The notes below the pieces were generated by a model that was not told the DNA's origin, ran no database searches, and saw only the letters and a list, made by a program, of their open reading frames with translations. The position numbers were made by a program, and so were the translations under genes. Below, piece after piece: positions 1-6,645 of a stretch of 10,438 nucleotides of DNA. Numbering within the stretch: the stretch's first letter is position 1; each line of letters begins with the position of its first letter. The DNA is from Rhodospirillales bacterium RIFCSPLOWO2_12_FULL_67_15 (GTDB taxonomy: Bacteria; Pseudomonadota; Alphaproteobacteria; Rhodospirillales; 2-12-FULL-67-15): contig MIAC01000135.1 of NCBI GenBank assembly GCA_001830475.1, forward strand, positions 1-10,438, given 5' to 3'.

Positions 1-2
1 TC

Positions 3-803
3 GCCAAGCTCGACGACGATTTCGCCTTCATCGCCGAATGCAACATCGGCGGCGAATTCATGGCGCCGGAGAAGATCGAGCGGGTCAAGAAGATTGCCGC
101 CTTCACCTGGAAGCGCACGCTCGACGATCGCATCGGTGTCTCGCACGAGGAACTCAAGCGCAAGCAGCGCGCCGTACCGCCCGAACTCCCGGTCGACGAG
201 CCGTTGCTCGCCGACCGGGTCGAGCACGTTTTTCCCCGCACGCCCTCGCCCTACCATACGCCCGACAACAAGTGGGGCTTCAAGATGGACGTGCCCATGC
301 ACGAATACAACCGGGGCGAGGTCTACAACCTGTGCATCGGCCGCGGCACGCTGACCGCCGAGGACCGCTTCAAGATCAACGAGCACATGGTCCAGACCAT
401 CCGCATGCTCGGCGAGCTGCCGTTCCCCAAACACCTCAAGGCGGTGCCGGAATACGCCGGCGGCCATCACGAGACGCTGCTCGGCACCGGCTATCCCCGA
501 CGCCTCAAGAAGGAGGACATGTCGATCCCGGCGCGGATCATGGCGATCGCCGACATCTTCGAGGCCCTGACCGCCGCCGATCGCCCTTACAAGAAGGCGA
601 AGACGCTAAGCGAGTCGATCAAGATCATGTCCTTCTTCAAAAAGGACCACCATGTCGATCCCGAGCTGTTCGATTTGTTCCTGACCTCGGGCGTTTATCT
701 CGAGTACGCCAAGAAGTTCCTCAGCCCCGAACAGATCGACAAGGTGGACATCGCCCAGTACCTCGGCCCGGTCCCGCCCAAGGCCCCGAAGCCCGCCGAA
801 TAA
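3..803 (+). CDS. HD-GYP domain phosphodiesterase-like protein, C-terminal part (5' truncated)
   Basis: The reading frame is open from the window edge to TAA at 801-803, so the true start lies outside; the ATG at 60 is internal. HD-GYP proteins hydrolyse the second messenger cyclic di-GMP in the cytoplasm. The visible part has the GYP-side signature: INEHMVQT, then EYAGGHHETLLGTGYP (nt 450-497), then RIMAIADIFEALTAADRPYKK, the typical metal-ligand and substrate helices of this family. The first HD dyad is not in the visible sequence; in relatives I remember it lies upstream of the LDDDFAFIAECN stretch, so it is probably off the edge. The residue before GTGYP is Leu where family members normally carry Asp. 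It lies upstream of lysS in the same direction, but lysS has its own promoter. Family call is firm; catalytic competence is uncertain. Confidence 0.88.
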   Translation, partial: AKLDDDFAFIAECNIGGEFMAPEKIERVKKIAAFTWKRTLDDRIGVSHEELKRKQRAVPPELPVDEPLLADRVEHVFPRTPSPYHTPDNKWGFKMDVPMHEYNRGEVYNLCIGRGTLTAEDRFKINEHMVQTIRMLGELPFPKHLKAVPEYAGGHHETLLGTGYPRRLKKEDMSIPARIMAIADIFEALTAADRPYKKAKTLSESIKIMSFFKKDHHVDPELFDLFLTSGVYLEYAKKFLSPEQIDKVDIAQYLGPVPPKAPKPAE

Positions 804-819
804 GAACGCCCCGAAAGCG

Positions 820-848
820 TTGACGGGCGCGGGTGCGGCCCGTAGGGT
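820..848 (+). promoter_or_regulatory. sigma-70-type promoter of lysS
   Basis: The -35 box TTGACG (820-825) and -10 box TAGGGT (843-848) are separated by exactly 17 bases (826-842). Transcription would start near 855, giving an untranslated leader of about 18 nt before the lysS ATG. A TTGACG box with a degenerate TAnnnT -10 is usual for alphaproteobacterial housekeeping promoters. A 6-bp inverted repeat (ACGGGC at 823-828, GCCCGT at 838-843) overlaps the spacer; it has no T-tract and I do not read it as a terminator. Confidence 0.6.
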
Positions 849-872
849 CCGCCTCCAAACTTTCGGGTTCCG

Positions 873-2486
873 ATGTCCCGCTTGCGCGAATTCGCCCCTC
901 ATTGCAACGCCTGGCCTTTCGTCGAGGCGCGCAACGTCTTGAAGCGCTTCGCCGCGAAGCCGCCGGTCAAGGGTTACGTGCTGTTCGAAACCGGCTACGG
1001 CCCCTCCGGCCTGCCGCACATCGGCACTTTCGGCGAAGTGGCGCGGACTTCGATGGTCCGGCGCGCGTTTTCGTTGCTTTCCGACTTTCCGGCGCGCCTG
1101 TTTGCCTTTTCCGACGACATGGACGGTCTTAGGAAAGTGCCCGACAACGTGCCGAATCAAGACATGATGGCGCGGTTCGTCGGCGACAAGGCGAATGCTT
1201 TCGGCACGCCGCTGACCTCGATTCCCGATCCCTTCGGCTGCTGCGAAAGCTTCGGCCATCACAACAACGCGCGGCTGCGCGCGTTCCTGGACGCGTTCCA
1301 GTTCGAATACGAGTTCAAAAGCTCGACCGAGTGTTACCGTTCGGGCCTGTTCGATCCCATGCTGCGCCGGGCGCTGGAAAGGCACCGGGAAATTCTCGAC
1401 GTCGTTTTGCCCGAACTGCGCGACGAGCGGCGGCGGACCTATTGCCCGTTCCTGCCGGTGCGCGAACGCGGCGGCCGGCTTCAGGTCCTGGAAATACCGG
1501 CGCTCGAATACCGCCCGAACGACGGCACGATCGTCTTCCGCGACGAAACGGAAGGGACGTTCGAGGTTCCCGTCACCGGCGGCAACTGCAAATTGCAATG
1601 GCGGGTGGACTGGGCGATGCGCTGGGCCGCGCTCGGCGTGGATTACGAAATGTCGGGCAAGGACCTGATCGATTCGGTCCGGCTCGGAAGCCGCATCTGC
1701 CGGATTCTTTCCGGCGATCCCCCGGTCGGCTTCACCTACGAGCTGTTCCTGGACGAAAAGGGCGAGAAGATTTCCAAGTCCAAGGGCAACGGCCTCGCGG
1801 TCGAGGACTGGCTGCGTTACGCCCCGCCCGAGAGCCTGGCGCTGTTCATGTACCAAAAGCCGACCGCGGCGAAGCGGCTCTATTTCGACGTCATTCCGCG
1901 GACGGTGGACGAATACCTCGCCCACCTCGTCCAGTTCCCCAAACAGGAGCCGGCGCGCCAGCTCGACAATCCCGTCTGGCACATCCACCGCGGCCATCCG
2001 CCGGCCGAGGACGCGCACCTCAGCTTCAACATTCTCCTCAATCTCACCAGCGTCTGCCACGCCGAGGACAAGATGGTGCTGTGGAAGTACATCACCCGGC
2101 TCCGCCCCAACGCGAATCCGAAAAGCGCGCCGTTCCTGGACAAGTTGGTCGCGCACGCCATCGTTTACTACCGCGATTTCGTCCGCCCGGCGAAGAAATA
2201 CCGCCTAGTTTCGGAAATGGAGCGCGAAGCGCTCGCCGATCTCGCCCGGGTGCTCGCCCAGCTGCCCGAGGACGCGGATGCCGAAGCCATCCAAACCGAG
2301 GTCTACGAGGTCGGCAAACGCCACGCGTTTCCCGATTTGCGTGCCTGGTTCAAGGCGCTTTACGAGATTTTGCTCGGCCAGACCGACGGGCCGCGCATGG
2401 GCTCCTTCATCGCGCTGTACGGACGAGCCGAAACGCTCGCGCTGATCGCGCGCGCGCTCCGGGGCGAATCCCTCGCCGAGGGCTAG
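873..2486 (+). CDS. lysS: lysine--tRNA ligase, class I
   Basis: Cytoplasmic enzyme that charges tRNA-Lys with lysine using ATP. At 537 residues it has the normal class I length. The class I Rossmann-fold signatures are both present: HIGT at residues 49-52 within ETGYGPSGLPHIGTFGE, and the KMSKS-type loop KISKS at 299-303 followed by KGNGLAVEDWL. The helical anticodon-binding part follows (about residues 350-537). Most bacteria use a class II LysRS; the class I form, also called lysK, is typical of archaea, spirochaetes and many alphaproteobacteria. The ATG at 873 is chosen because it follows the promoter at 820-848 and keeps the whole N-terminal domain; no strong Shine-Dalgarno is visible. 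Its stop overlaps by 4 nt the end of the convergent - strand gene. It looks intact and chromosomal. Confidence 0.97.
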   Translation: MSRLREFAPHCNAWPFVEARNVLKRFAAKPPVKGYVLFETGYGPSGLPHIGTFGEVARTSMVRRAFSLLSDFPARLFAFSDDMDGLRKVPDNVPNQDMMARFVGDKANAFGTPLTSIPDPFGCCESFGHHNNARLRAFLDAFQFEYEFKSSTECYRSGLFDPMLRRALERHREILDVVLPELRDERRRTYCPFLPVRERGGRLQVLEIPALEYRPNDGTIVFRDETEGTFEVPVTGGNCKLQWRVDWAMRWAALGVDYEMSGKDLIDSVRLGSRICRILSGDPPVGFTYELFLDEKGEKISKSKGNGLAVEDWLRYAPPESLALFMYQKPTAAKRLYFDVIPRTVDEYLAHLVQFPKQEPARQLDNPVWHIHRGHPPAEDAHLSFNILLNLTSVCHAEDKMVLWKYITRLRPNANPKSAPFLDKLVAHAIVYYRDFVRPAKKYRLVSEMEREALADLARVLAQLPEDADAEAIQTEVYEVGKRHAFPDLRAWFKALYEILLGQTDGPRMGSFIALYGRAETLALIARALRGESLAEG

Positions 2487-2794
2487 GACCCGCCTCGCGC
2501 GACGCCCCGGTCGCGGTAGAAGCGCAAATCGCGCGCGAGCGCGCCCAGATCCCGATCATCCCCAAGCCCGCCGTTGGGGAGCCGAAGGCGGCGGGCGGCC
2601 AGCGCGCGCAGCGCATCGCGCGCGAGCGAATCGAACATGAGCCGCCTCGCCTCGACCTGCAGCCGGGCGCGGCGCTCCGCCCCGCCGGCGTTCGCGGCCG
2701 CGCGCAAAGACTTCGGGATCGCACCGTCGTAGCGGGCGTGAAGCCGAAGAATTGCGCCGTGGGCGCCGCCAAAGCCGGTCGGCAGATTGTTCAT
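2483..2794 (-). CDS. small protein of unknown function (103 aa)
   Basis: I do not recognise this protein. It is Arg/Ala/Leu-rich and probably all-helical, with no signal peptide, membrane segment or Cys/His cluster. Its central stretch RLMFDSLARDALRAL looks amphipathic. Codon use follows the GC-rich third-position pattern of the neighbours in this frame. The best support for a real gene is a near-consensus promoter (2801-2829) aimed at the ATG. AAAGGA lies directly against the start codon, too close for a normal Shine-Dalgarno. The gene converges on lysS, and the two stop codons overlap, with no terminator between them. It is codirectional with the repressor at 2937-3569 and could be host or the left edge of the phage element. 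Confidence 0.6.
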   Translation of the reverse strand: MNNLPTGFGGAHGAILRLHARYDGAIPKSLRAAANAGGAERRARLQVEARRLMFDSLARDALRALAARRLRLPNGGLGDDRDLGALARDLRFYRDRGVARGGS

Positions 2795-2936
2795 TCCTTT
2801 ATTATGTATAAGTTCCTACGATCTGTCAAGGCCGATTCCCGCGGGGGGCCACGTTCGGGAGCACCCGCGAGGGGCTCAGGAACTCGGAGGAAATAAAATC
2901 GGAGGGAGGCGGCGGCGGCGAAGCGCGAAGATCCGG
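2795..2936. other. intergenic spacer downstream of the repressor
   Basis: This 142-bp spacer holds the promoter at 2801-2829 and a GC-rich stretch (2833-2875) with CCCGCGGG-type self-complementarity. I see no T-tract terminator for the repressor gene and no reading frame of substance. Confidence 0.5.
2801..2829 (-). promoter_or_regulatory. near-consensus promoter of the 2483-2794 gene
   Basis: On the - strand the -35 box is a perfect TTGACA (2829-2824) and the -10 is CATAAT (2806-2801), with a 17-nt spacer. Only 6 nt separate the -10 from the ATG at 2794, so transcription should begin at or next to the start codon, predicting a leaderless or nearly leaderless mRNA. The spacer contains TAGGAA (2817-2812), the same hexamer found in the two repeated sites upstream of the repressor, so control by that repressor is possible. 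Confidence 0.6.
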
Positions 2937-3569
2937 CTACTGGCTCGCCCACACCACCCGCGCCATCCAGTCCACGTCTTCGGCCGCGAGCGTGCGGTCG
3001 CCGTGCTGGGGGTTGAGCGACTGGAGCTCGATCACCTTGGCCGTGCGCCGGCGCAGCTGCTTCACCATCACTTCGCCGACCTTGGTGCGGATCACGATCC
3101 GATCGCCCCGGCGCACGCTGGCGTGCGGCGCGACGATGACCGCGTCGCCGTCGCGGAAGACCGGCTCCATGCTGTCGCCGCTGATTTCGAGGGCATACGC
3201 GTGGGGATCGCCGAGCGCCGGAAACGGGATCTCGTCCCAGCCCGAACCGGTCGGATAGCCCGCGTCGTCGAAATAACCCGAAGCCCCGGCTTGCGCGAAG
3301 CCGATCAACGGGATGTTGCGAATGACGCCGCCGCCCTCGCCTTCGCTGATGTAACCGACGAATTCCATCAGGTTGGCGTTGGTGGCGGCGAGGACCTTGG
3401 CGACGCTTTCGGTGCTCGGCCAGCGCAGTTTGCCTTCGCGGGTCGTGCGCTTGCTCTTGTTGAACGTGGTCGGATCGAGGCCGGCGCGCCGGGCGAGCCC
3501 GGAGGGGGAAAACCCATGCTCCTTGGCCAACCGGTCGATGGCGCGCCAGACATCCGCGTGCTTCAACAT
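2937..3569 (-). CDS. XRE/S24-family (LexA/CI-like) transcriptional repressor
   Basis: A 210-residue DNA-binding repressor with an N-terminal helix-turn-helix (about residues 14-48, SPSGLARRAGLDPTTFNKSKR) and a C-terminal S24 self-cleaving peptidase domain (about 86-205). Catalytic Ser133 in SGDSMEP and Lys170 in EVMVKQL are both present. The likely cleavage bond is Ala94-Gly95 in IGFAQAGASG, so RecA-stimulated autocleavage after DNA damage is expected from the family. It is transcribed away from the phage genes across a 115-bp operator region, the usual arrangement of a lysogeny repressor. Against that, I recall close relatives as chromosomal alphaproteobacterial regulators, so it may be a host gene that came to control the phage block. 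ATG 3569 is the only start that keeps the full helix-turn-helix. Family is sure; which regulon it serves is inferred. Confidence 0.93.
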   Translation of the reverse strand: MLKHADVWRAIDRLAKEHGFSPSGLARRAGLDPTTFNKSKRTTREGKLRWPSTESVAKVLAATNANLMEFVGYISEGEGGGVIRNIPLIGFAQAGASGYFDDAGYPTGSGWDEIPFPALGDPHAYALEISGDSMEPVFRDGDAVIVAPHASVRRGDRIVIRTKVGEVMVKQLRRRTAKVIELQSLNPQHGDRTLAAEDVDWMARVVWASQ

Positions 3570-3684
3570 GGGAACATCGTCTTATAAACAAGCCATTTTT
3601 TCACTAGGAATTGATTTCTTTATTTTTATATGATAGGTAAATTTACATAAATACTTCCAAGTACTAGGAAAAAGGACCAGCGAT
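3570..3684. promoter_or_regulatory. AT-rich divergent operator/promoter region
   Basis: This 115-bp gap between the repressor and the first + strand phage gene is strikingly AT-rich against its surroundings. ACTAGGAA occurs twice on the + strand, at 3603-3610 and 3663-3670, exactly 60 bp (about six helical turns) apart. The right copy is part of an imperfect 16-bp palindrome (3655-3670, TTCCAAGT/ACTAGGAA, one mismatched pair). For the repressor, TATAAG at 3586-3581 on the - strand is a -10 candidate with only a weak -35. For the + strand, TTGATT (3611-3616) is a possible -35, but I cannot fix its -10. Repressor binding here is inference. Confidence 0.55.
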
Positions 3685-4050
3685 ATGCCCAGATTCCGTT
3701 TCATTCCCAAGCCCCAGAGCGCGGCGCCGATGAAACCTTTCGCCAGCGCCGAGGAGGCCTGGTTCTGGTTCGCGCGCTCCGCCAAGGCCCGCCGCGACGG
3801 CGCCCGCTTCGCGGGCGGCCCCGGTTCCTGGCAGCGCCCGTGCGACCCCGACGACATCCAGCGCGCCCTCATCGCGCTTTATCGCCGCGGAGCCGTTGGC
3901 GCGATCCACGTCGCGACGCTCGCCCGCTTCGGCGCGGCCGAGCGCGCGCCCGACATCCGCTGCGAGGAAGAATTCTCTTTTGTCGCGCCGTGGAACGAGG
4001 CGCTCGACCGCCTCGCGACGCCGCTCAAAGCAAAGGGGATCGTCGCATGA
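3685..4050 (+). CDS. phage-associated small protein of unknown function (121 aa)
   Basis: First gene of the + strand unit, with AAAGGA (3671-3676) 8 nt before ATG 3685. The 121 residues are soluble-looking. They carry FASAEEAWFWFARSAKARRDGARF (about 19-42), an acidic-turn-helix CDPDDIQRALIALYRR (53-68) and a C-terminal WNEALDRLATPLKAKGIV (103-120). I remember similar proteins in alphaproteobacterial phage-like regions, always without a known function. The helical pattern around 55-85 could be DNA-binding, and in position it could stand where a small terminase would, but no diagnostic motif is visible. Its stop overlaps the next start as ATGA, so the pair is probably translationally coupled. 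Real gene, unknown role. Confidence 0.8.
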   Translation: MPRFRFIPKPQSAAPMKPFASAEEAWFWFARSAKARRDGARFAGGPGSWQRPCDPDDIQRALIALYRRGAVGAIHVATLARFGAAERAPDIRCEEEFSFVAPWNEALDRLATPLKAKGIVA

Positions 4051-4490
4051 TTGCTGAAAAAGCCAGTAACGGCGCGAAAATCGCGGTGGTTGCGTTCGCC
4101 GACGCCGAGCGGCCGCGCTGGCTCCGCCTCCTCGCCAAGGGATTCCGCCATTGCTTCGCGCTCGTTTGCAGTTCCGGGCGCTGGGTTGTGATCAACCCCA
4201 TGTCGCATTGGACCGACGTCGTCGTGCTCGCCGAGTCGGCCGACGGCGCGACCGCCGACGAGATGGTGCGGACCCTGGAAGCGCGCGGCTTCGCCGCCGT
4301 CGCGTGCGCCGTCGCGGAGCCGGCGCGGCGTGCCGGTCTCCCCGCCCCGTTCACCTGCGTCGAGGTGGTGAAGCGGGTCCTCGGCATCCAGGAACCGCTC
4401 GTGCTGACGCCCCGGCAGCTTTTCCGCTTTATAGAACATAGTCATAGTAAAATGAAAATAATCCTTGACAAAGGCAATAACCCCTGTTAA
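4047..4490 (+). CDS. putative permuted papain-like (LRAT/YiiX-type) phage protein
   Basis: A 147-residue product translated from the ATGA overlap with the upstream gene; longer upstream starts in this frame would only run into that gene. His35 lies in WLRLLAKGFRHCFALV, followed by a strand pair GRWVVINPMSHWT (44-56), and Cys104 lies in PFTCVEVVKRVLG (101-113). A His on an early strand followed by a Cys at the start of a later helix is the order found in circularly permuted NlpC/P60 proteins (LRAT, YiiX/YaeF-like), which hydrolyse or transfer acyl or peptide amide bonds. That assignment is my inference. The last 20 residues (HSHSKMKIILDKGNNPC) are encoded by AT-rich DNA that also carries the promoter for the head operon, so the tail may be unconserved. 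Hypothetical protein is the safe name. Confidence 0.75.
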   Translation: MIAEKASNGAKIAVVAFADAERPRWLRLLAKGFRHCFALVCSSGRWVVINPMSHWTDVVVLAESADGATADEMVRTLEARGFAAVACAVAEPARRAGLPAPFTCVEVVKRVLGIQEPLVLTPRQLFRFIEHSHSKMKIILDKGNNPC

Positions 4491-4493
4491 AAC
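4465..4493 (+). promoter_or_regulatory. promoter of the head-gene operon
   Basis: A perfect -35 TTGACA (4465-4470) is followed by a 17-nt spacer and TAAAAC (4488-4493), a 4/6 match to the -10. It sits in an AT-rich patch at the very end of the preceding gene, and transcription would start near 4500. It would drive the portal-to-capsid unit, subject to the hairpins immediately downstream. Confidence 0.6.
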
Positions 4494-4506
4494 CCCTCTC
4501 CAGCGA

Positions 4507-4525
4507 CCGGGCGAAGTGCGCCCGG
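4507..4525 (+). promoter_or_regulatory. leader hairpin, possible anti-antiterminator
   Basis: A perfect 7-bp stem, CCGGGCG (4507-4513) with CGCCCGG (4519-4525), closes a 5-nt loop. It lies just after the predicted transcription start near 4500. The same CGCCCGG heptamer recurs at 4542-4548 inside the 5' arm and loop of the terminator, so the left arm has two mutually exclusive partners. Confidence 0.55.
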
Positions 4526-4536
4526 AGCGATCCTTA

Positions 4537-4573
4537 CCCCCCGCCCGGGACCTCTCGGCGGGGGGTTCGTTTT
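4537..4573 (+). terminator. intrinsic terminator in the leader of the head operon
   Basis: A perfect 9-bp stem (CCCCCCGCC 4537-4545; GGCGGGGGG 4557-4565) with an 11-nt loop is followed by TTCGTTTT (4566-4573). This is a convincing Rho-independent terminator, though the T-run is interrupted. It lies downstream of the promoter at 4465-4493 and upstream of the first head gene at 4601, so unconditional termination would silence that promoter. It could alternatively end the 3685-4490 transcript. Confidence 0.65.
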
Positions 4574-4600
4574 CCACCCCCAACGCCTAGGGAGATTTCC

Positions 4601-4825
4601 ATGGGAGGCTTTCTCAGCATCTTTTCCCCTCCGAGCGCGCCCGCGCCCGCGCCCCTTCCGCCCGCGCCTCCGCTCGACGACAGCGAAGAGATCGACCGAA
4701 GGCGCCGGCTCGAATTGCTCGCCCGCCGCCGGCGCGGCCGCGCCGAGACGGTCGCCACCTCGCTCAAGGGCCTCCTTCGTCTCGCCGCCGACGCGCCGCA
4801 GCGCAAATCGCTGCTCGGAGAGTGA
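4601..4825 (+). CDS. small proline-rich phage protein upstream of portal
   Basis: A 74-residue protein with GGGAG (4590-4594) about 6 nt before ATG 4601. The first 27 residues are a low-complexity Pro/Ala segment beginning MGGFLSIFSPPSAPAP. A basic helix follows (IDRRRRLELLARRRRGRAETVATSLKGL, about 31-58), then the C-terminal RKSLLGE. This plan, a hydrophobic MGG start, proline tract, R-G-R-A-T segment and LLG end, is one I recognise from small proteins placed next to head genes in T7-like and related phages. The function is unknown, though a minor virion or portal-associated role is often assumed. It is separated from the portal start by only 3 nt, so the two are surely cotranscribed. Confidence 0.75.
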   Translation: MGGFLSIFSPPSAPAPAPLPPAPPLDDSEEIDRRRRLELLARRRRGRAETVATSLKGLLRLAADAPQRKSLLGE

Positions 4826-4828
4826 CCG

Positions 4829-6364
4829 ATGACCGACGCCAACGTTTTCCCCGCCGAGATCCTCGCCCGGCACCGCAAGGCCCGCGACAAGCGCGCCGAG
4901 TGGGAAAGTATCTGGCGCGAGTGTTACGACTACGCGCTGCCGTCGCGCGCCGGCGCGCTCGCGCCGGTGGGCGGCGGCGCGGCGAAGCCCGAGCGCCTGT
5001 TCGATGGGACCGCGCCGGACGCGGTCGATCAACTCGCCGCCAGCCTGCTCTCCCAGCTCACGCCGCCGTGGGCGCGCTGGTTCGGCCTCGCACCCGGCAG
5101 CGACGCGGCGCCCGAGGCGCGCGCGGTGCTCGCGCCCGAACTCGAGCGCGCGGCGCAAATCCTGCAAAGCCATTTCGACCGCTCCAATTTCGCGGTCGAG
5201 ATGCACCAATGCTATCTCGACCTCGCCACCGCCGGGACCGCCTCGCTCTTGATCGAGGAGGCGCCGCCGGGCGAAGCGTCCGCGCTCCGCTTTTCCGCCG
5301 TGCCGCTCGCGCAACTGGCCTTCGAGGAGACCGGCTCGGGCCGGCTCGAGGCCGTTTTCCGGCGCTGGGAAATGCCGCTCGCCCGCGTCCGCGCGCGTTT
5401 CCCGCACGCCGAAATTTCCGCCTTCGCCGAGGCGCGCGGAGCGCGCGATCCCGACGCGACGCTCGCCGTGATCGAGGCGGTGCTGCCCGAAGCCGAGGGG
5501 TTTCTCTACGCCGCCGTCGCCGATCCCGAGCAGGGCCCGGCGGACGAGGCCGCGCTGCTCGGCCAGGGCCGTTTCGCTCATTCGCCCTTCGTCAGCTTTC
5601 GCTGGCTGAAGGCGCCGGGCGAGCTCTATGGCCGCTCCCCGGTGATGAAGGCGCTGCCCGACATCAAGACCGCCAACAAGGTGGTCGAGCTTGTCCTGAA
5701 GAACGCCTCCATCGCCGTGACCGGCATCTGGCAGGCGGACGACGACGGGGTGCTCAATCCCGCGACCGTGCGGCTGGTGCCGGGCGCGATCATCCCCAAG
5801 GCGGTGGGGTCGGCCGGACTCACGCCCTTGGAGGCGCCGGGACGCTTCGACGTCTCGCAGCTGGTGCTGGAGGAGCTTCGCGCCCGCATCCGCCAGGCGC
5901 TTCTCGCCGACAAGCTCGGCCAGGTCTCGGGCCCGCGCATGAGTGCGACCGAGGTGCTCGAGCGCGCTGCCGAAATGGCCCGCGTGCTCGGCGCGACCTA
6001 CGGCCGGCTCCAGTCGGAGCTTCTGACGCCGCTGCTTTTGCGGGCGATCGCCATTCTCGCCCGCCGGGGTGAGATTCCTCCGCTCGCCGTGGACGGGCGC
6101 GCGGTCACGCTTGAATACAAGTCCCCGCTCGCGCGCAACCAGGCGCGGATGGACGCGCAGCAGACGCTGCTCTGGCTCGGCGCGGTCCGCGATTTGGGCC
6201 CCGAGGCGCTGGCCGCAGTGGACCACGCCGAGGCCGCGCGCTGGCTCGGGCGCGCCTTCGGCGTGCCGGGCGAACTGATCCGCGAGCCCAGCCTCGCGCC
6301 CGGCGATGCCGGGACGGCCATCGCCGCGCTCGCCGAGGCGCTTAACCCAGGAAGCGTTTCATGA
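4829..6364 (+). CDS. portal protein (podovirus head-to-tail connector)
   Basis: A 511-residue portal, close to the usual length for T7-type connectors. It forms the dodecameric ring at the capsid vertex through which DNA is packaged and ejected, and to which the tail attaches. Evidence is the N-terminal signature (residues about 5-75): FPAEILARHRKARDKRAEWESIWRECYDYALP, then the RLFDGTAPDAVDQLAASLLSQLTPPWARWFGL block typical of the head-to-tail connecting protein family (Pfam Head-tail_con). Later come SPVMKALPDIKTANKVVELVLKNA (stem-helix region) and the C-terminal TATEVLERAAEMARVLGATYGRLQSELLTPLL-like helices. GGAG (4817-4820) gives an 8-nt spacing to ATG 4829. The stop overlaps the next start as ATGA. 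Intact and confidently assigned. Confidence 0.93.
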   Translation: MTDANVFPAEILARHRKARDKRAEWESIWRECYDYALPSRAGALAPVGGGAAKPERLFDGTAPDAVDQLAASLLSQLTPPWARWFGLAPGSDAAPEARAVLAPELERAAQILQSHFDRSNFAVEMHQCYLDLATAGTASLLIEEAPPGEASALRFSAVPLAQLAFEETGSGRLEAVFRRWEMPLARVRARFPHAEISAFAEARGARDPDATLAVIEAVLPEAEGFLYAAVADPEQGPADEAALLGQGRFAHSPFVSFRWLKAPGELYGRSPVMKALPDIKTANKVVELVLKNASIAVTGIWQADDDGVLNPATVRLVPGAIIPKAVGSAGLTPLEAPGRFDVSQLVLEELRARIRQALLADKLGQVSGPRMSATEVLERAAEMARVLGATYGRLQSELLTPLLLRAIAILARRGEIPPLAVDGRAVTLEYKSPLARNQARMDAQQTLLWLGAVRDLGPEALAAVDHAEAARWLGRAFGVPGELIREPSLAPGDAGTAIAALAEALNPGSVS

Positions 6365-6612
6365 GCGCGGGCGAAAACCCCTGGCCGTGGGGAACGGAGC
6401 CCCGCGCCGACGATGCCGACGATACGCTCGCCCGCGCCGCCGCGCGGGTCTTTTCCGGCGCGGACGGCGAGAAACTCGCCCGATACCTGCGCGCCCTCAC
6501 GCTCGAACGCGCGCTCGGCCCCGACGCCCCGGTGGCCCAGCTCCGCCATCTCGAAGGCCAGCGCCAGCTGGTGCGACATATTCTCGCCCTCGCCGAGCGC
6601 GGGCGGGCCTGA
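6361..6612 (+). CDS. small phage protein, Bbp19-like
   Basis: An 83-residue acidic N-terminus plus helical C-terminus, started from the ATGA overlap with the portal stop. The segment RVFSGADGEKLARYLRALTLERALGPDAP (about 29-57) followed by LRHLEGQRQLVRHILALAERGR (60-81) resembles the small Bbp19-type phage proteins that sit just after podoviral portals; in those, an early F-x-x-x-x-G-x-x-V/L-L pattern precedes a GQR-x-L-V helix. Their role is not established; virion assembly is inferred from position between portal and scaffold. The match is from memory and short, so the family name is tentative while the gene itself is well supported by coupling and position. Confidence 0.72.
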   Translation: MSAGENPWPWGTEPRADDADDTLARAAARVFSGADGEKLARYLRALTLERALGPDAPVAQLRHLEGQRQLVRHILALAERGRA

Positions 6613-6645
6613 TGTTTTTTCAACCGACCGACAGAGGACAAATCC

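Noticed and set aside
60..120. Degenerate HD dyad (reading RTLDDRIGV as a decayed HDIGKIGV)
   Set aside because: In relatives I recall, this stretch lies downstream of the true HD dyad, which is probably off the window edge; so no claim that the dyad is lost.
823..843. Hairpin ACGGGC/GCCCGT as terminator of the HD-GYP gene
   Set aside because: Only 6 bp, no T-run, and the bases are better explained as the spacer of the lysS promoter.
606..2156. 516-residue open frame on the - strand under the HD-GYP and lysS genes
   Set aside because: It is antisense to two well-recognised genes, has Arg/Gly/His-rich shadow composition and shows no family motif; long antisense frames are expected in GC-rich DNA.
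4516..4590. GTG-started 24-codon leader peptide across the head-operon terminator
   Set aside because: No Shine-Dalgarno and a proline/arginine-rich frame typical of GC-rich chance; not enough to claim a peptide-coupled attenuator.
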